Below are positions 51,173 to 62,690 of a stretch of 64,000 nt of DNA, piece by piece; the first letter of the stretch is position 1; every line of letters starts with the position of its first letter. Under the pieces are notes generated by a model. That model had not been told where the DNA came from. It made no database searches and worked only from the letters and a program-made list of their open reading frames with translations. The stretch comes from Helianthus annuus (Eukaryota > Streptophyta > Magnoliopsida > Asterales > Asteraceae): positions 16,341,194 through 16,405,193 of the forward strand of contig NC_035436.2 in NCBI RefSeq assembly GCF_002127325.2, in the 5' to 3' direction. Position numbers and translations under genes: made by a program.

Positions 51173-54100
51173 ATGGATGTTAAAGAGGCTATTCAGAACG
51201 ACAATGTCATAACCGGTACGTTCCTTATCAATGATGTTTTCGCAAGATTCTTATTTGATTCTGGAGCAGATAAATCCTTTGTGGATGATAAGTTCTGCGA
51301 GTTATTAAAATTGCCTGTTAGAACCTCGAATGTAAAATACGAAGTAGAACTAGCTGATGGGACTATGGGGACAGTTTCAACTGTTTTAGATGGGTGTGTT
51401 ATATCCATTAGGAATCACTCATTTCCTTTATCCCTGTTACCCTTTAAACTAGCTGGTTTCGACGTAGTATTGGGTATGGATTGTTATCGCATAACCAAGC
51501 CCAAATCGTGTGCAACCAGAAACAAGTGGTAATCAAGACTCCGTCTGGAGAACCACTTACCATCCAAGGAGATACTCGACATGGATTGCCTGCACAAGTT
51601 TCTATGCTAAAGGCATCCAGATGTTTGAAGAAGGGATGTGTCATTTATATGGCACAGGTGACTATTGGGGAGGAGAAGCCCAAGATCGAAGACATTCCAT
51701 TCATCTCTGACTATCCTGAAGTTTTCCCGGAAGAACTGCCTGGTTTGCCACCAAATAGGCAAGTGGAATTCAGTATAGACATCATTCCAGGAGCCGCGCC
51801 TATCGCAAGAGCGCCCTATAGATTGGCACCCACGGAAATGAAAGAATTGAGGACGCAGTTAGATGATCTGCTAGCCAAGGGTTTTATTAGACCGAGTTCA
51901 TCTCCTTGGGGAGCACCAATCCTGTTCGTCAAAAAGAAAGATGGTTCGATGTGTCTATGCATCGATTACTGTGAGCTGAATAAAGTTACAATCAAGAATA
52001 GGTATCCTTTGCCTAGGATCGACGATCTGTTTGATCAGTTGCAGGGAGCGAGCTATTTCTCCAAGATTGACCTACGGTCAGGCTACCATCAATTGAAGGT
52101 CAAGGACGAAGACGTGCACAAAACTGCGTTTAGGACTCGATATGGTCATTTCGAGTTCCTAGTGATGCCTTTCGGGCTCACTAATGCACCTGCCGCATTC
52201 ATGGATCTCATGAATCGCGTTTGCAAGCCTTATTTGGATAAATTTGTCATTGTCTTCATCGATGACATCCTTATCTACTCAAAGAGTCAAGCTGACCACG
52301 AGAAGCATCTTCGATGTATTCTCAAACTGCTTCATCAAGAAAAGCTTTACGCCAAATTCTCTAAATGTGAATTTTGGCTACGAGAAGTCCAGTTCCTTGG
52401 ACATGTAGTCAGTGAGCGTGGTATCCAAGTAGATCCCGCCAAAGTTGAAGCCGTCATGAATTGGCAGGAGCCGAAGACACCTACGGAGATTCGCAGTTTC
52501 CTAGGTCTGGCAGGATACTACCGACGCTTCATCGAAAACTTCTCGAGAATTGCTGCACCCCTGACTTCTTTAACTAGAAAGAATATAAAGTTTAATTGGG
52601 GCCCTAAACAGCAAGAAGCTTTTGATATCCTCAAACAAAAGCTGAGCAATGCTCCAGTGTTGACATTGCCAGACGGAATGGAAGAATTTGTCGTGTATTG
52701 TGATGCGTCGCACACCGGTATGGGTTGTGTGCTTATGCAGAGAGGCAAAGTGATTGCCTATGCTTCGCGACAATTGAAAGTGCATGAAAAGAACTACACC
52801 ACCCATGACTTGGAGTTGGGTGCCGTTGTATTTGCACTAAAACTCTGGAGACATTACCTTTATGGCATTAAATTTGTGATCTATTCCGATCACAAAAGCC
52901 TTCAGCATCTGTTCAATCAGAAAGATCTGAACATGAGGCAGCGACGTTGGATGGAAACTCTGAACGACTATGACTGTGAAATAAGATACCATCCCGGCAA
53001 GGCCAATGTAGTCGCAGATGCCTTGAGCAAGAAAGAAAGAGTGAAACCAATTAGGATCAATGCCAAGAGCATTGAAATTAAGAACAGTCTGAATGAGCGA
53101 TTGTTAGCTGCACAGAAAGAAGCTGTGTCAGAAGCTAACTATCCCAACGAAAAGCTAGGGGTAACTGAAGAGCAGTTATCCTATGGCAAAGACGGAATTC
53201 TGAGATTGAATGGAAGGATATGGGTTCCTGTTTATGGAGGTCTTCGTGACGTTATCCTCCAGGAAGCCCACAGTTCCCGATATTCCGTTCATCCTGGTGC
53301 TGATAAGATGTACCAGGACTTGAAGGCGAATTTCTGGTGGATAGGCTTGAAGAAGTCTATAGCCACCTATGTAGCAAAGTGCTTGACTTGTGCGCAAGTA
53401 AAAGCTGAACATCAAAAACCGTCAGACTTGCTACAACTGCCTGAACTTCCCGAATGGAAGTGGGAGATGGTAACGATGGATTTCATCACCAAGTTACCAA
53501 AGAAAAAGAAGGGAAACGATACAGTATGGGTGATAGTTGATAGACTGACCAAGTCAGCACATTTCCTACCCATAAATGAGACTCATAGCTCCGATATATT
53601 AGCCCAGTTGTTTGTAGATAAGATTGTAGCCCTTCATGGAGTGCCTGTGTCTATCATCTCTGATAGAGATACCAGGTACACATCACACTTCTGGAGAAGC
53701 TTCCAACAATCTTTGGGTTCACGTTTAAATTTCAGTACGGCTTACCACCCTCAGACAGATGGACAGAGTGAGCGTACGATCCAAACGTTAGAAGACATGC
53801 TTCGTGCATGTGCAATCGACCTAGGTGGCAGTTGGGATAACCACCTACCCTTGGTCGAATTCTCCTATAACAACAGCTACCATACAAGCATTAAGGCTGC
53901 ACCTTTTGAAGCTCTATATGGTAGGAAGTGTAGGACGCCCGTTTGTTGAGCAGAAGTAGGAGATGTCCAAATGACAGGACCTGATATAATTTTTGAAACC
54001 ATGGACAAGATTGTCCAAATTCGCGATCGATTGAAAGCTGCCCGAGACAGGCAGAAGAGCTACGCAGATTTGAAGCGTAAGCCTTTCAATTTCGAAGTAG

Positions 54101-54516
54101 GCAACAAGGTTTTGCTTAAGGTATCACCCTGGAAAGGGGTGATGCGATTCGTTAAGAAAGGCAAATTAAGCCCGAGATATATTGGACCTTTCGAGGTAAT
54201 CTAACGTGTCGGATCGGTTGCCTACAAATTAAACTTACCGGAAGAGCTCAGTGGTATCCACAATGTGTTCCACATCTGTAACCTGAAGAAGTGTTTCGCT
54301 GACAAATCACTGGTTATACCGCATACAGATGTACACATCGACGAGAGCTTAAAATTCGTTGAGAAACCTGTGTCGATCGAAGATCGACAGGTCAAGAAAC
54401 TTCGCAGGAAGTACATACCGATTGTGAAGGTGAAATGGGATGCCCGTAAAGGTCCCGAGTACACGTGGGAGGTAGAGTCCACGATGAAGGAGAAGTACCC
54501 TCATCTATTCCAATAA
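51173..54516 (+). pseudogene. Family A pol, unit 3 copy
   Basis: Carries the same 1-nt deletion near 51483 as unit 2, then an 822-codon frame (51481-53949) through RT, RNase H and most of integrase. This is the longest pol frame in the array, because the unit 2 TAG is CTG here. RT has [13 protein letters not shown] in place of [13 protein letters not shown]. Stops TGA at 53947 and TAA at 54202 are shared with all copies. The chromodomain-like tail ends at 54516. Confidence 0.9.
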
Positions 54517-54552
54517 ATCTCGAGGTCGAGATTTCTTTTAAGGGGGTGAGGA

Positions 54553-57439
54553 TGTAACACCTCGAAATTTTTGCGTCCAATAATGTATTGACACGTGTCT
54601 TGAGTTCACACGTGGCGTTAAATACTGAATAAAGGACTAAAGTTGACAAACATTGAAAGTATGTAAATTCGAGGGTTAAAAATGTCAACAAGGGATAAAT
54701 ACACTGTACGGTAACCCTAAATAATGCTCGTACCTTTAAACGGATAAATCATGGATCGTACGGAACGAAATGCGGAAGAAAGTGAGTGATTACAAACTAC
54801 AGGGGTTAATTGTGTCAACATGTTTAAGTTATACCTCTGAGTGACCCTTTAACATACACGAGGCTTTGTAACAGTAAATTACGCTCACTAGAATATACGA
54901 TATAAATTTCGCGAAGTTCCATTTTAAAACAAGAAAGTTATGATCAATTTCGTATGCGAGGGGTTAGAAGCGTTAACAATGAAAGTTAGGGCTTTTCGGA
55001 TAGTAATTAAACTAACCGGGGACTTAACGATGCGGGTAAAAGTCGCGAGGTCCTTATTCGTAAATAAACAAGGCCCAAAACGCAAAGTTACCCCTTCGCA
55101 ACCGAAAGGCCAGGGTAATAATGGCAAAAGATTTGAAAATCTTGAAAATCAAGTCTCAGGCGACCCGCGTTAGAGAAACAAGGAAGCTCACGCGGGCCGC
55201 GAGCCATGTATAGATTCGGTTACTGACAAGGGGATTCAGGCGACCCGCGTAAGGGTAGCCTGATCCTCCACGCGGGCCGCGTCAAGGCCCCAGATGCAGA
55301 AAACATGCACAGTTCACTGTTTGCTATTCTAACCGACCTTGGATGCAATTATGGCAGCATGGGCACCCCCTACACGTCCCCTAACACTCAGGGACAGTTG
55401 TTGAACATCCATGATCAATTATAGGCCTTGTTGTAATGATCTAATGCTCCAAAGTTCACTATAAAAGGCCATGTAGTGCACACATTGTAACCACACCTCA
55501 AACCTGCTTTCTTGATCACTTCTGGAGTTCAAGAACACTCTTCTATCATCTCTGGTCGTGCACCAAGCTTCTGTAAGTATGCCTTAGGACTCTCTTAGGA
55601 CCAGGTTACATGATGGTATAACCCTCTGTGACCGGTTCGTTGTTTGTCCGAGTCTTTAGCACATTTCCGTTAAATGCTTAAAAGTTGACCGTAACGCCCT
55701 TTTCACTTTAAAACGAGAATTTTGAATATGTGAAAGGACAATAACCTTAGTTACTGATTTCTAAGCATGTCCCTAAAATTTCACGTCAATCCGAGGTCTA
55801 GAATAGGAGTTATGCTAAATAGCGCAATTACGGAAACTTTAGTAATTAAACGGCACATTTAGCATAAAGCCTATCTAAACCCAAATTTCGACACCAATAC
55901 TTTTACACACTGATGTAAAATAATATTTTGGAATTTTTAAAGATTTTTAATTATTTTTAGCCTGCTCATAACCTGCGGTTATGGCGTCGGTTCGGTAAAT
56001 ACCGAATATACCCTTTTTGGACATAACTTGGGTTCTACAAGGTATTTTGACCCGATTCCAGTTGCTACTGATTTTAAATAATAAATAGAGTATTTTGGAG
56101 TTTATAAACTGTTTGGAAAACTCAGATTTCCTGTAGAACTCAGAAACCTCTTTTATAATCTTTAAAAATGACCGAAATACCCCTACGGGGCATATAATGG
56201 ATGTAAACTCGTTACATGCATTATGGAAGGTATCCTACTGATACCACAACCTCTTTAAAGCACATTGACTTAGGAAACCTATGTAGGACTCTTACGGTTA
56301 CCCGTTACGCCTTATGCGCGCACGGTTCGGTTTATGTAACTAGTTTACATAAATTAGCCGAAACGGGTCAAACCTTATCGTTTTCACCTCAAAATCCAGA
56401 GTGTGGTTATATTATCCATATGGAACAAGTCTTCAAACTTGTTGGGTCCAAACCACATTCCATTCCCGGTTTTCGCCTTTCACGCGATTAAGCCGTAATT
56501 ATCCTTTGAAACCAACCGGTCTAGCTAAGGCTACATTAAAGACCCGTTAGGATTCTAATAGGTTGTTATAAACCTTCGTTCCAGAATAGAAGACCAGTAA
56601 AAGATACTTGCATCTATTTGATTGAGGATATTACTTGCAAAGGTAAATACTTTTAACTTATTTTCCGTTATACGGGCTTGGGTTACGGTATCTAAAATAC
56701 CGCTTGGTCGGGCAATTGACCCCAACTCATTAGTAGTCGGGTGATTTCAATATGACCCGTTTAAAAATTGGTTTTGTTGGCTTTACGCCTTTGGGAGCTT
56801 AATGACCATGTCCCTGATATCCTTGGCATCATTTTACAAAATGGCCACGACCCCGACACACGGGTGTAGGCGTACACCCGTAATGTGTCTATATTATTAA
56901 AGGTATAACCGTTGGTTTTCCCGCCACGGCTTTATGCTTTGTGGCGTGTCTATTAACCTTTACCCGGGCGACCGAACGCATAGTAAACATGTAATTCTTT
57001 TACAAGATTTAATTATAAATTATCCCAAGTTATAAAGAGTTTGTGCCATGTGCATTCAAATCAATTTTATTAAACATTTTACAAAAGTGTCGGTTGAATG
57101 TATTTACCAGTGTAAACTGACGTATTTTCCCAAAAAGATTAAATGCAGGTACTAAGCGTAATAGGCTGGATATTTCTCCTTAGCATCAATAAAGAGTCTC
57201 GCAAGCCTGAGATGCCTATGTCTGTTGAACAATATTTACATTTTTATTTTGATCCCCTGTGGATTATATTTCGACGATTGTGATACTTGGATATTACATT
57301 CAATAGTTGAAATATATTTATCTTTATGCTTCCGCTGTGCATTTATATATTGTGTGGTTTGACTATATTGTTGCCAACTACGTCACGGTAATCCCCCACC
57401 GGGCCCACCGGTGATACACGTGGAAACCGGGGTGTGACA
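54553..57439 (+). repeat. Family A LTR4 (2,887 bp, internally deleted)
   Basis: Terminal 3' LTR of the array, followed by the right AGTAT. Compared with LTR2 it lacks 440 bp between two TATGCC words and 11 bp near 56966, and has one extra A. 3,337 minus 440 minus 11 plus 1 equals the observed 2,887. TATA box at 55460-55467 is kept. Confidence 0.95.
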
Positions 57440-57444
57440 AGTAT
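57440..57444. repeat. Right target duplication of the array (AGTAT)
   Basis: Directly follows GGTGTGACA of LTR4 and matches 11713-11717. Confidence 0.85.
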
Positions 57445-59665
57445 AGACGCCATGCGGTTGATCTCCCCATTTTCGACACCCATACCGTACAAAGTACTTT
57501 TTGAGAAGTTTACTTTTAAACCGGACGACAAATGAAAGCATCTAAGTATTCTTGCCAGGTTATGAAAATTAGATTCAGACCACTCACCCATGAAAAGCAC
57601 GTCATCCGCTTAGAGAAGCTGTGATAAAGTCGGCCCCGCATGTGGTGTGTTTATGCCTTTAAAAATTCCAGCAGCTTTAGCACTTTCCATTGCCACGTGT
57701 AAGGCTTCCATGGCTATGATAAAAAGCAATGGAGACAATGGGTCACCTTCACGCACCCCCCTTTGTATATTAAACTCCAAAGTGGGTGACCCATTTACCA
57801 ATACAGACATTCTAGTCGAAGACAATATTCCTGAAACCCATTTCCTCCAAAGACATGGGAAGGCCATTTGTTCTAGAACCGAATCCAAAAAGCCCCAGTT
57901 AAGTGAATCAAAAGCTTTTCCAAAGTCAACTTTGAAGAGTACCGTCTTTCATTTCGTTTTTTTGGTCCAAGATGTTATCTCGTTCACCATGAGTGGTCCC
58001 TCCAAAATGCTACGGCCTTCAATATATGCAGTCTGGGTATCACTTACTACCGACCCAATCACCCTTTTCAATCTACTTGCCAAGATTTTGGAAAGAATTT
58101 TCGAGATACATCCAATAAGGTTGATGGGTCGAAAATTATTGATGGTTTGGGGGTTGACGATTTTCGGTACAAGAGCGATGAAGCTTGAATTACACCCCCG
58201 GCTCAAGGTTCCATGTACATAGAAATGATCCAACACACGGTAGAAATCCTCCTCAAAGATGTCCCAGAATGACTTTAGGAACTTAAAAGTGAAGCCATCC
58301 GGACCCGGCGTCTTTTCATTCCCGCACCCCCATACCACCTCTTTAATTTCTTCTTTGGAGAACTGTTTGACTAGTAGTGCTGATTGTGCCAAGTTGATTC
58401 TTTTGAAACCATTATTAACGAATTTCGGCCTATATCCTGATTCTTCCGAAAAGATGGATTGGAAGTAGCCTTTTATGCCCTCCTTTAACATATCTGGTTT
58501 TGAAACCCAAACCCCATTGAAATTGAGACCATTTATCCGGCTGTTTTTTTGATGATTCTTGACCATACCATGAAAGAAGGACGTGTTCTCGTCTCCGTCT
58601 TGTATCCATTTGACTTTTGCTCTTTGCTTTAGGTCCTCCAAGTCTCTTTCCTCCATCTCCTTAATTGCCTTTAGCCAAGACTCCCTTTCGCATATCTCCA
58701 CTTCCGACAAGCACGTGTTTTCAGCTTTAAGTTCCATGTTTTCTACCTTTTGTTTTAGGTTCTGTAGCAGCCCATTCTTACTACATTTTAGCTCTTCACA
58801 CCAAGTTTTGATTGCGGATTTAATCGCTTTTAGTTTGGCTGCCATCATTTTATCCGGAGGGTGTATAGTTGCAACATTTTCGTACGTTTCACGGACTAAC
58901 ACTTCCAGCCCATCCTCCTTTAGCCATGAATTAAAAAATCTGAATGGAGAAGCACCAAAATTCTCATCCGAGCAAAGCAGTAGTAAAGGCCGGTGGTCTG
59001 ACCTATACCTTGGAAGCCCTATAAGCCTTTCCGGAGGCCACAATGAGAGCAAGGAGAAACACACCAGAAACCTGTCGATGTAACTGAACTTTTTTCCATC
59101 GTTTGTCATGTAAGTGAACGAGCACCTGAGTAAAGAGTATTCGGATAAACCCGCATCATTCATGAATCTTTTGAAATCCCCAGCCGTTTCCGGACAGAAT
59201 TGTGAATTTCTTCTTTCGCACGGGATCCGTACACAGTTAAAATCTCCCAGAAATATCCACGAGCCTGAATATGAATTCATTAGCGCCAATAAATCAGCCG
59301 ATAGTTGCCTTTTTAAACTTTTGTCATTTGGAGCATAGACATTTACCACAATTATATCCCCATTCACTTTCTGTATATTGCCAACAGTGGCAAGGAAGAA
59401 TCTGTTTTTAACCGATGTTTTTTTTGTGAAAAAACGATGAGTCCCAGATATTCAGCAATCTCCCCGATCTACCATTTGCATCCACACATTCAAAATCAAA
59501 AGTTGTGTTACCCCAGAAACTACTAACCTGAATATCAGAAGAATTCGCCATCTGAGTTTCTTGTATTCCAATAAAGCTCAGATTATTGGTTTTTTTCAGA
59601 CTTCATATGTGCTCCGCCTTTTTTGGGTCTCCCACCCCCCTAACATTTATTGATAAGTAATTCAT
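57440..59665 (-). pseudogene. LINE ORF2, N-terminal part (endonuclease and reverse transcriptase)
   Basis: ATG at 59665 (MNYLSINVRGVGDPKK) starts an apurinic-endonuclease-like domain: GIQETQM, VVNVYAPNDKS, FLGDFNCVRIP, SYIDRFLV and SDHRPLLLL are its usual blocks. RT follows with KTPGPDGFTFKFLK, FRPINLIGCISKILSKILA, AFDSLNW, GVREGDPLSPLLFI and ADDVLFMGEW. Breaks are an early TGA near 59608, frameshifts in A-runs near 59430 and 57955, and TAA in place of the first residue of the YADD catalytic box near 57610. The long open stretch is 59367-57949. The ORF is cut by the array at 57440. Confidence 0.85.
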
Positions 59666-61664
59666 CGGGGATCCATTGACTCCTGTGCTCCAATGACCTG
59701 TTCGACCTGCTTCCTAATTGCCTCTGTACAAGTCGAAACTCTGAACCCCAAATCCTCTCCCACAGCAACCGTAAGTCCCACTTCCTTATCAATAATGTCA
59801 TTGTCAGCTGCCGATCGGGAATCCGCTATTTCCATCGGCTCATCTTCACCACAGGATCTGCTTTTGTGTCTCTGGCCATCGCCATCCCCCCCCCCCAAAG
59901 TGTGTCCTTCATACGCATTGATGGGAACTTGAATTTGGTCTGGCGAGCACAACCCCTTTTTTGTGGGGAGATCTGTCTAGATGGGGATGAAGGGGGGTTG
60001 TTTAGATCGAGGTTTGCCGTGTGTTGTTTTGTCACATCTTCTATTAACTCATGAAGGTTAAAGAGGTCTGGGGATGGCTGACATGGATTTGAAACATCAT
60101 TGGGCTCCACACATGGGGTGTCAGCGACCACCTCAGGTTCATTAAAAAGTCCATTGAGGCCCATGTCGTTCCATATGTTGTTATTGGGCTCCATTCTTGG
60201 TGGGGGTGGGGGTGTCAAATGGGCCCAGATTTTCACTATCCTCCCTGACCAAAACAGGAGTGGGCCTCCTTTGATTACTATTATCCATAACTTTTGATGT
60301 AGAGTTCCTAGGCGTACCTTGATCCGCCGTCTTCTGGGATACCTGTCCACTGGAGAGAGAGTCATTTACTCCAAGTCCCGAGGTAGAACCTTTGTCAGCA
60401 ACCGCTTTTTTATAGTTTTTATTATGGTTTTTCCCGCTTTTCCCAATGTCACCACGTTCCAAAGCAGACCCATCAACTTCCACCGGACTGTTGGGGGAAC
60501 ATGACTGTTCATTTTCTCCCGTATTTTCTGATAATTTCCGATCACCGAGTGCAGCCGGAGCAAAAGGAAAACCTGTGTTGATATCTTCCGTGATCAGAAT
60601 TTCATGAGGGTGACCATGCCATGCAATGGTCAGTTTGCTGTTAATTCGAGCGACATTGTTCGTGAGAATTCCCATTGTACTCACCGACAGGTCCATGTCC
60701 TCGTCATTTGCCCTAGAAGGTAGTACCACCGTACCTATCAAACCGCCGATCTAATCGAAAATTGCCGGACCCCAGAATTGCAATGGAACTCCCCTGATCA
60801 AGAGTTTTGCCAATCGTTGGAATGGCAAGTGCCTACCATCCCATACATGAAGGACAGTGAACCATTTCTCCCAATTGTCCTTTTTTGTTCCAAGAAATCC
60901 AGTGCTTTGGTCTTATTATCGAACGTTAATAGTAGTCTCATACCACCCAGGTACCTTGTTTTGAATCCACTTAGCCCGTCTTCCTCGAGAAGTTGCTGAT
61001 TCCGTTTAAGGTCATAGGGATTTCTTAATTCCGCCACCAGTGAATTACTTCTCCATCTTTTCGACTCCGCACTTTCGACCACATTTATGTCTATAGATTT
61101 TTCTGGCACTGTGGCATGTTTGATACCAGTTATTACCTCTGCATAGGTCCTGCCCACCTCTGCATGTTTGGGTTCCATGCAAGCCATTTTTGTTTTATCA
61201 CCATCAAGTCCCTGTTTGTGTTTGTTAACCTGCACGTGGTTCTCTAAAGGTTGATTGTAAGGTTTATTGTGCACATGCCTCTCAACACCCTTAGCAAACT
61301 TGGCCGGCCTTACGAAGACTTTTTTGTGATCTATTCTCACCGTGCACAGATCAACGGCCATAGCCGAAGCGTCTCTCACATCTTCAAATCTTATGAATCC
61401 AAAAGTATTACCTTTTTTGTCTCTTTTCCTAGGGACATAAGCGTCCGTCATTGCCCCGAATCCACTGAATATCTCCCATAATAAGTAACTGGAACAGTCA
61501 AAGGGAAGGTTACCGATGAAGAAAGTCGTTTCCTTCACCGGAGGTCTTCTGTAATTCTTGTCTGCATCGATTAACCGTCTTCCTTTGTATTTAGCCACCC
61601 GCCAACGTTCATCTTCTCTGCCTTCATGTCGCCTGTCGTCCTCATGTCGCCGCCCATCCTCCAT
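59662..61664 (-). pseudogene. LINE ORF1 with RRM domain
   Basis: ATG at 61664 (MEDGRRHEDDRRHEG). An RRM lies at about residues 45-120 (TTFFIGNLPFDCSSYLL, RNP1-like KGNTFGFIRFED), followed by a basic linker. The open frame ends at 60798. Later pieces in other frames (60741-60181, 60365-59826, 59952-59662) carry on the low-complexity C-terminal half, so several frameshifts have broken it. ORF1 proteins of this kind bind LINE RNA. Its stop TGA overlaps the ORF2 start as ATGA at 59662-59665. Confidence 0.75.
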
Positions 61665-61948
61665 TTATCCAATCACGAATGAGTTTATTAACTATCTACT
61701 AAGCAATCAAGGACCGGATGAAGCGATTTCAAACCCACAACTTTTCCATTTTCATATTTACATTGCATACTCACACACGTTTCACCCATTTCAACTTTAC
61801 AATCAGGTTTTGTTTAAATTTAAAACCATATGATATGAACATCATATTTTATTTTTTTTCTTATTCTTCAATGCTTATATCACTTTTTTTGATGAATGTG
61901 TGTTAAAAATGGACCGGCTAAAACTAATCTTTTAAGATATTGGAGATA

Positions 61949-62160
61949 AACTAGAAGAAAAACACGAGTTTGTGCGAGTTTTGGAGCCAAACTTGAACCA
62001 TTAGAAATATTATTAAAATTTAAAAAACTTGAAATTTTACCTTCAAACTATAAAAATATTACCCGCTACTTTTTTTTTGAACAACTAATACTAGAAGAAA
62101 AACACGAGTGTGTGCGATTTTTGGACCTAAACTTGAACCATTAGAAATATTATTAAAGGG
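61949..62160. repeat. Direct duplication, about 70-80 bp units
   Basis: CTAGAAGAAAAACACGAG, TGTGCGA, AACTTGAACCATTAGAAAT and ATTATTAAA occur in the same order at about 61950-62020 and 62090-62156, roughly 141 bp apart. Non-coding. The stretch 61665-61948 next to it holds no recognised feature. Confidence 0.7.
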
Positions 62161-62690
62161 GTTAATGGATTTAAACACCTTCAACTATGGTCATTTGGCC
62201 GCTGGCACTTTCAACTTTGACTTTGGCTTACACCACTCCCAACTTAACACATTGATTGTCATGACACCCCCTCGTTAAATACTCACTAACCAGGTTAGTT
62301 CTTTTTGCTTACGTGTTCAATTTTTGATGACATGGCTTATTTTTTATGAGGTGGCAAGATGATGTGGAACTTAAGTAAAATAAAATTAAATAAATTATAT
62401 ATAAATCTTCTCTCCTCTGTACTTAAACATCCCCCTCTCTCTCTCTCTTTCTATCATCTCCTCCCAATCTCTCAAGTTGCAACCCACCGTCACCGCCACA
62501 GCTCCACCTTCAACAGGTTAGTGATTATTTAACGTCTCCACCTTCATCACCTTCACCACCACAACCGTTGCACCCACCGTCACCACCACAGCTCCACCTT
62601 CACCACCACACCGCCCACCACCGCTGCACCTCTACATCACCACCACACCCACCCACCTCTAAAACCTAAATCAATCCCCAAATCATTAAA
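62161..62690. other. Promoter-like AT stretch followed by CT- and CCACC-rich sequence
   Basis: TATATATAAATC near 62396 is followed by a long CT-rich run (62431-62460) and then CCACC/CACCACC-rich sequence in which an ACAGCTCCACCTTCA segment occurs twice (62499 and 62589). It looks like a gene 5' region that has lost its gene. No convincing ORF. Confidence 0.4.

Larger units (their letters stand above)
11718..57439 (+). mobile_element. Tandem array of three family A Ty3/gypsy (Tekay-like) units with four LTRs
   Basis: The order is LTR1, internal 1, LTR2, internal 2, LTR3, internal 3, LTR4. Adjacent units share one LTR, and no duplication separates them. Outer flanks carry a single AGTAT duplication. 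The LTR2+internal 2 unit (33961-44256) and the LTR3+internal 3 unit (44257-54552) are each exactly 10,296 bp. Unit 1, without its nested insertions and their duplications, is 10,294 bp. This structure is expected from unequal recombination between LTRs of one insertion, or from integration of a concatemer. It is not expected from three independent insertions. Confidence 0.9.
57440..61664 (-). mobile_element. LINE (L1-like), 5' part
   Basis: Carries ORF1 with an RRM and ORF2 with endonuclease and RT, in the order expected for plant L1-type LINEs on the minus strand. It joins the 3' part at 10151-11717. The exact 5' end was not found; some sequence right of 61664 may be its 5' UTR. Confidence 0.85.

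Noticed and set aside
54924..55173. Overlapping 67- and 77-codon ORFs repeated in every family A LTR
   Set aside because: They lie in the LTR upstream of the TATA box, on both strands, and recur only because the LTR does.
18434..57439. Family A as an Ogre/Retand (Tat) element because of the ORF before gag
   Set aside because: The RT, RNase H and integrase motifs and the chromodomain-like tail closely match family B and look Tekay-like; the extra ORF is better treated as a feature of this lineage.
57647..58222. 191-codon plus-strand ORF
   Set aside because: It is the antisense of LINE ORF2 reverse transcriptase, which has clear motifs on the minus strand.
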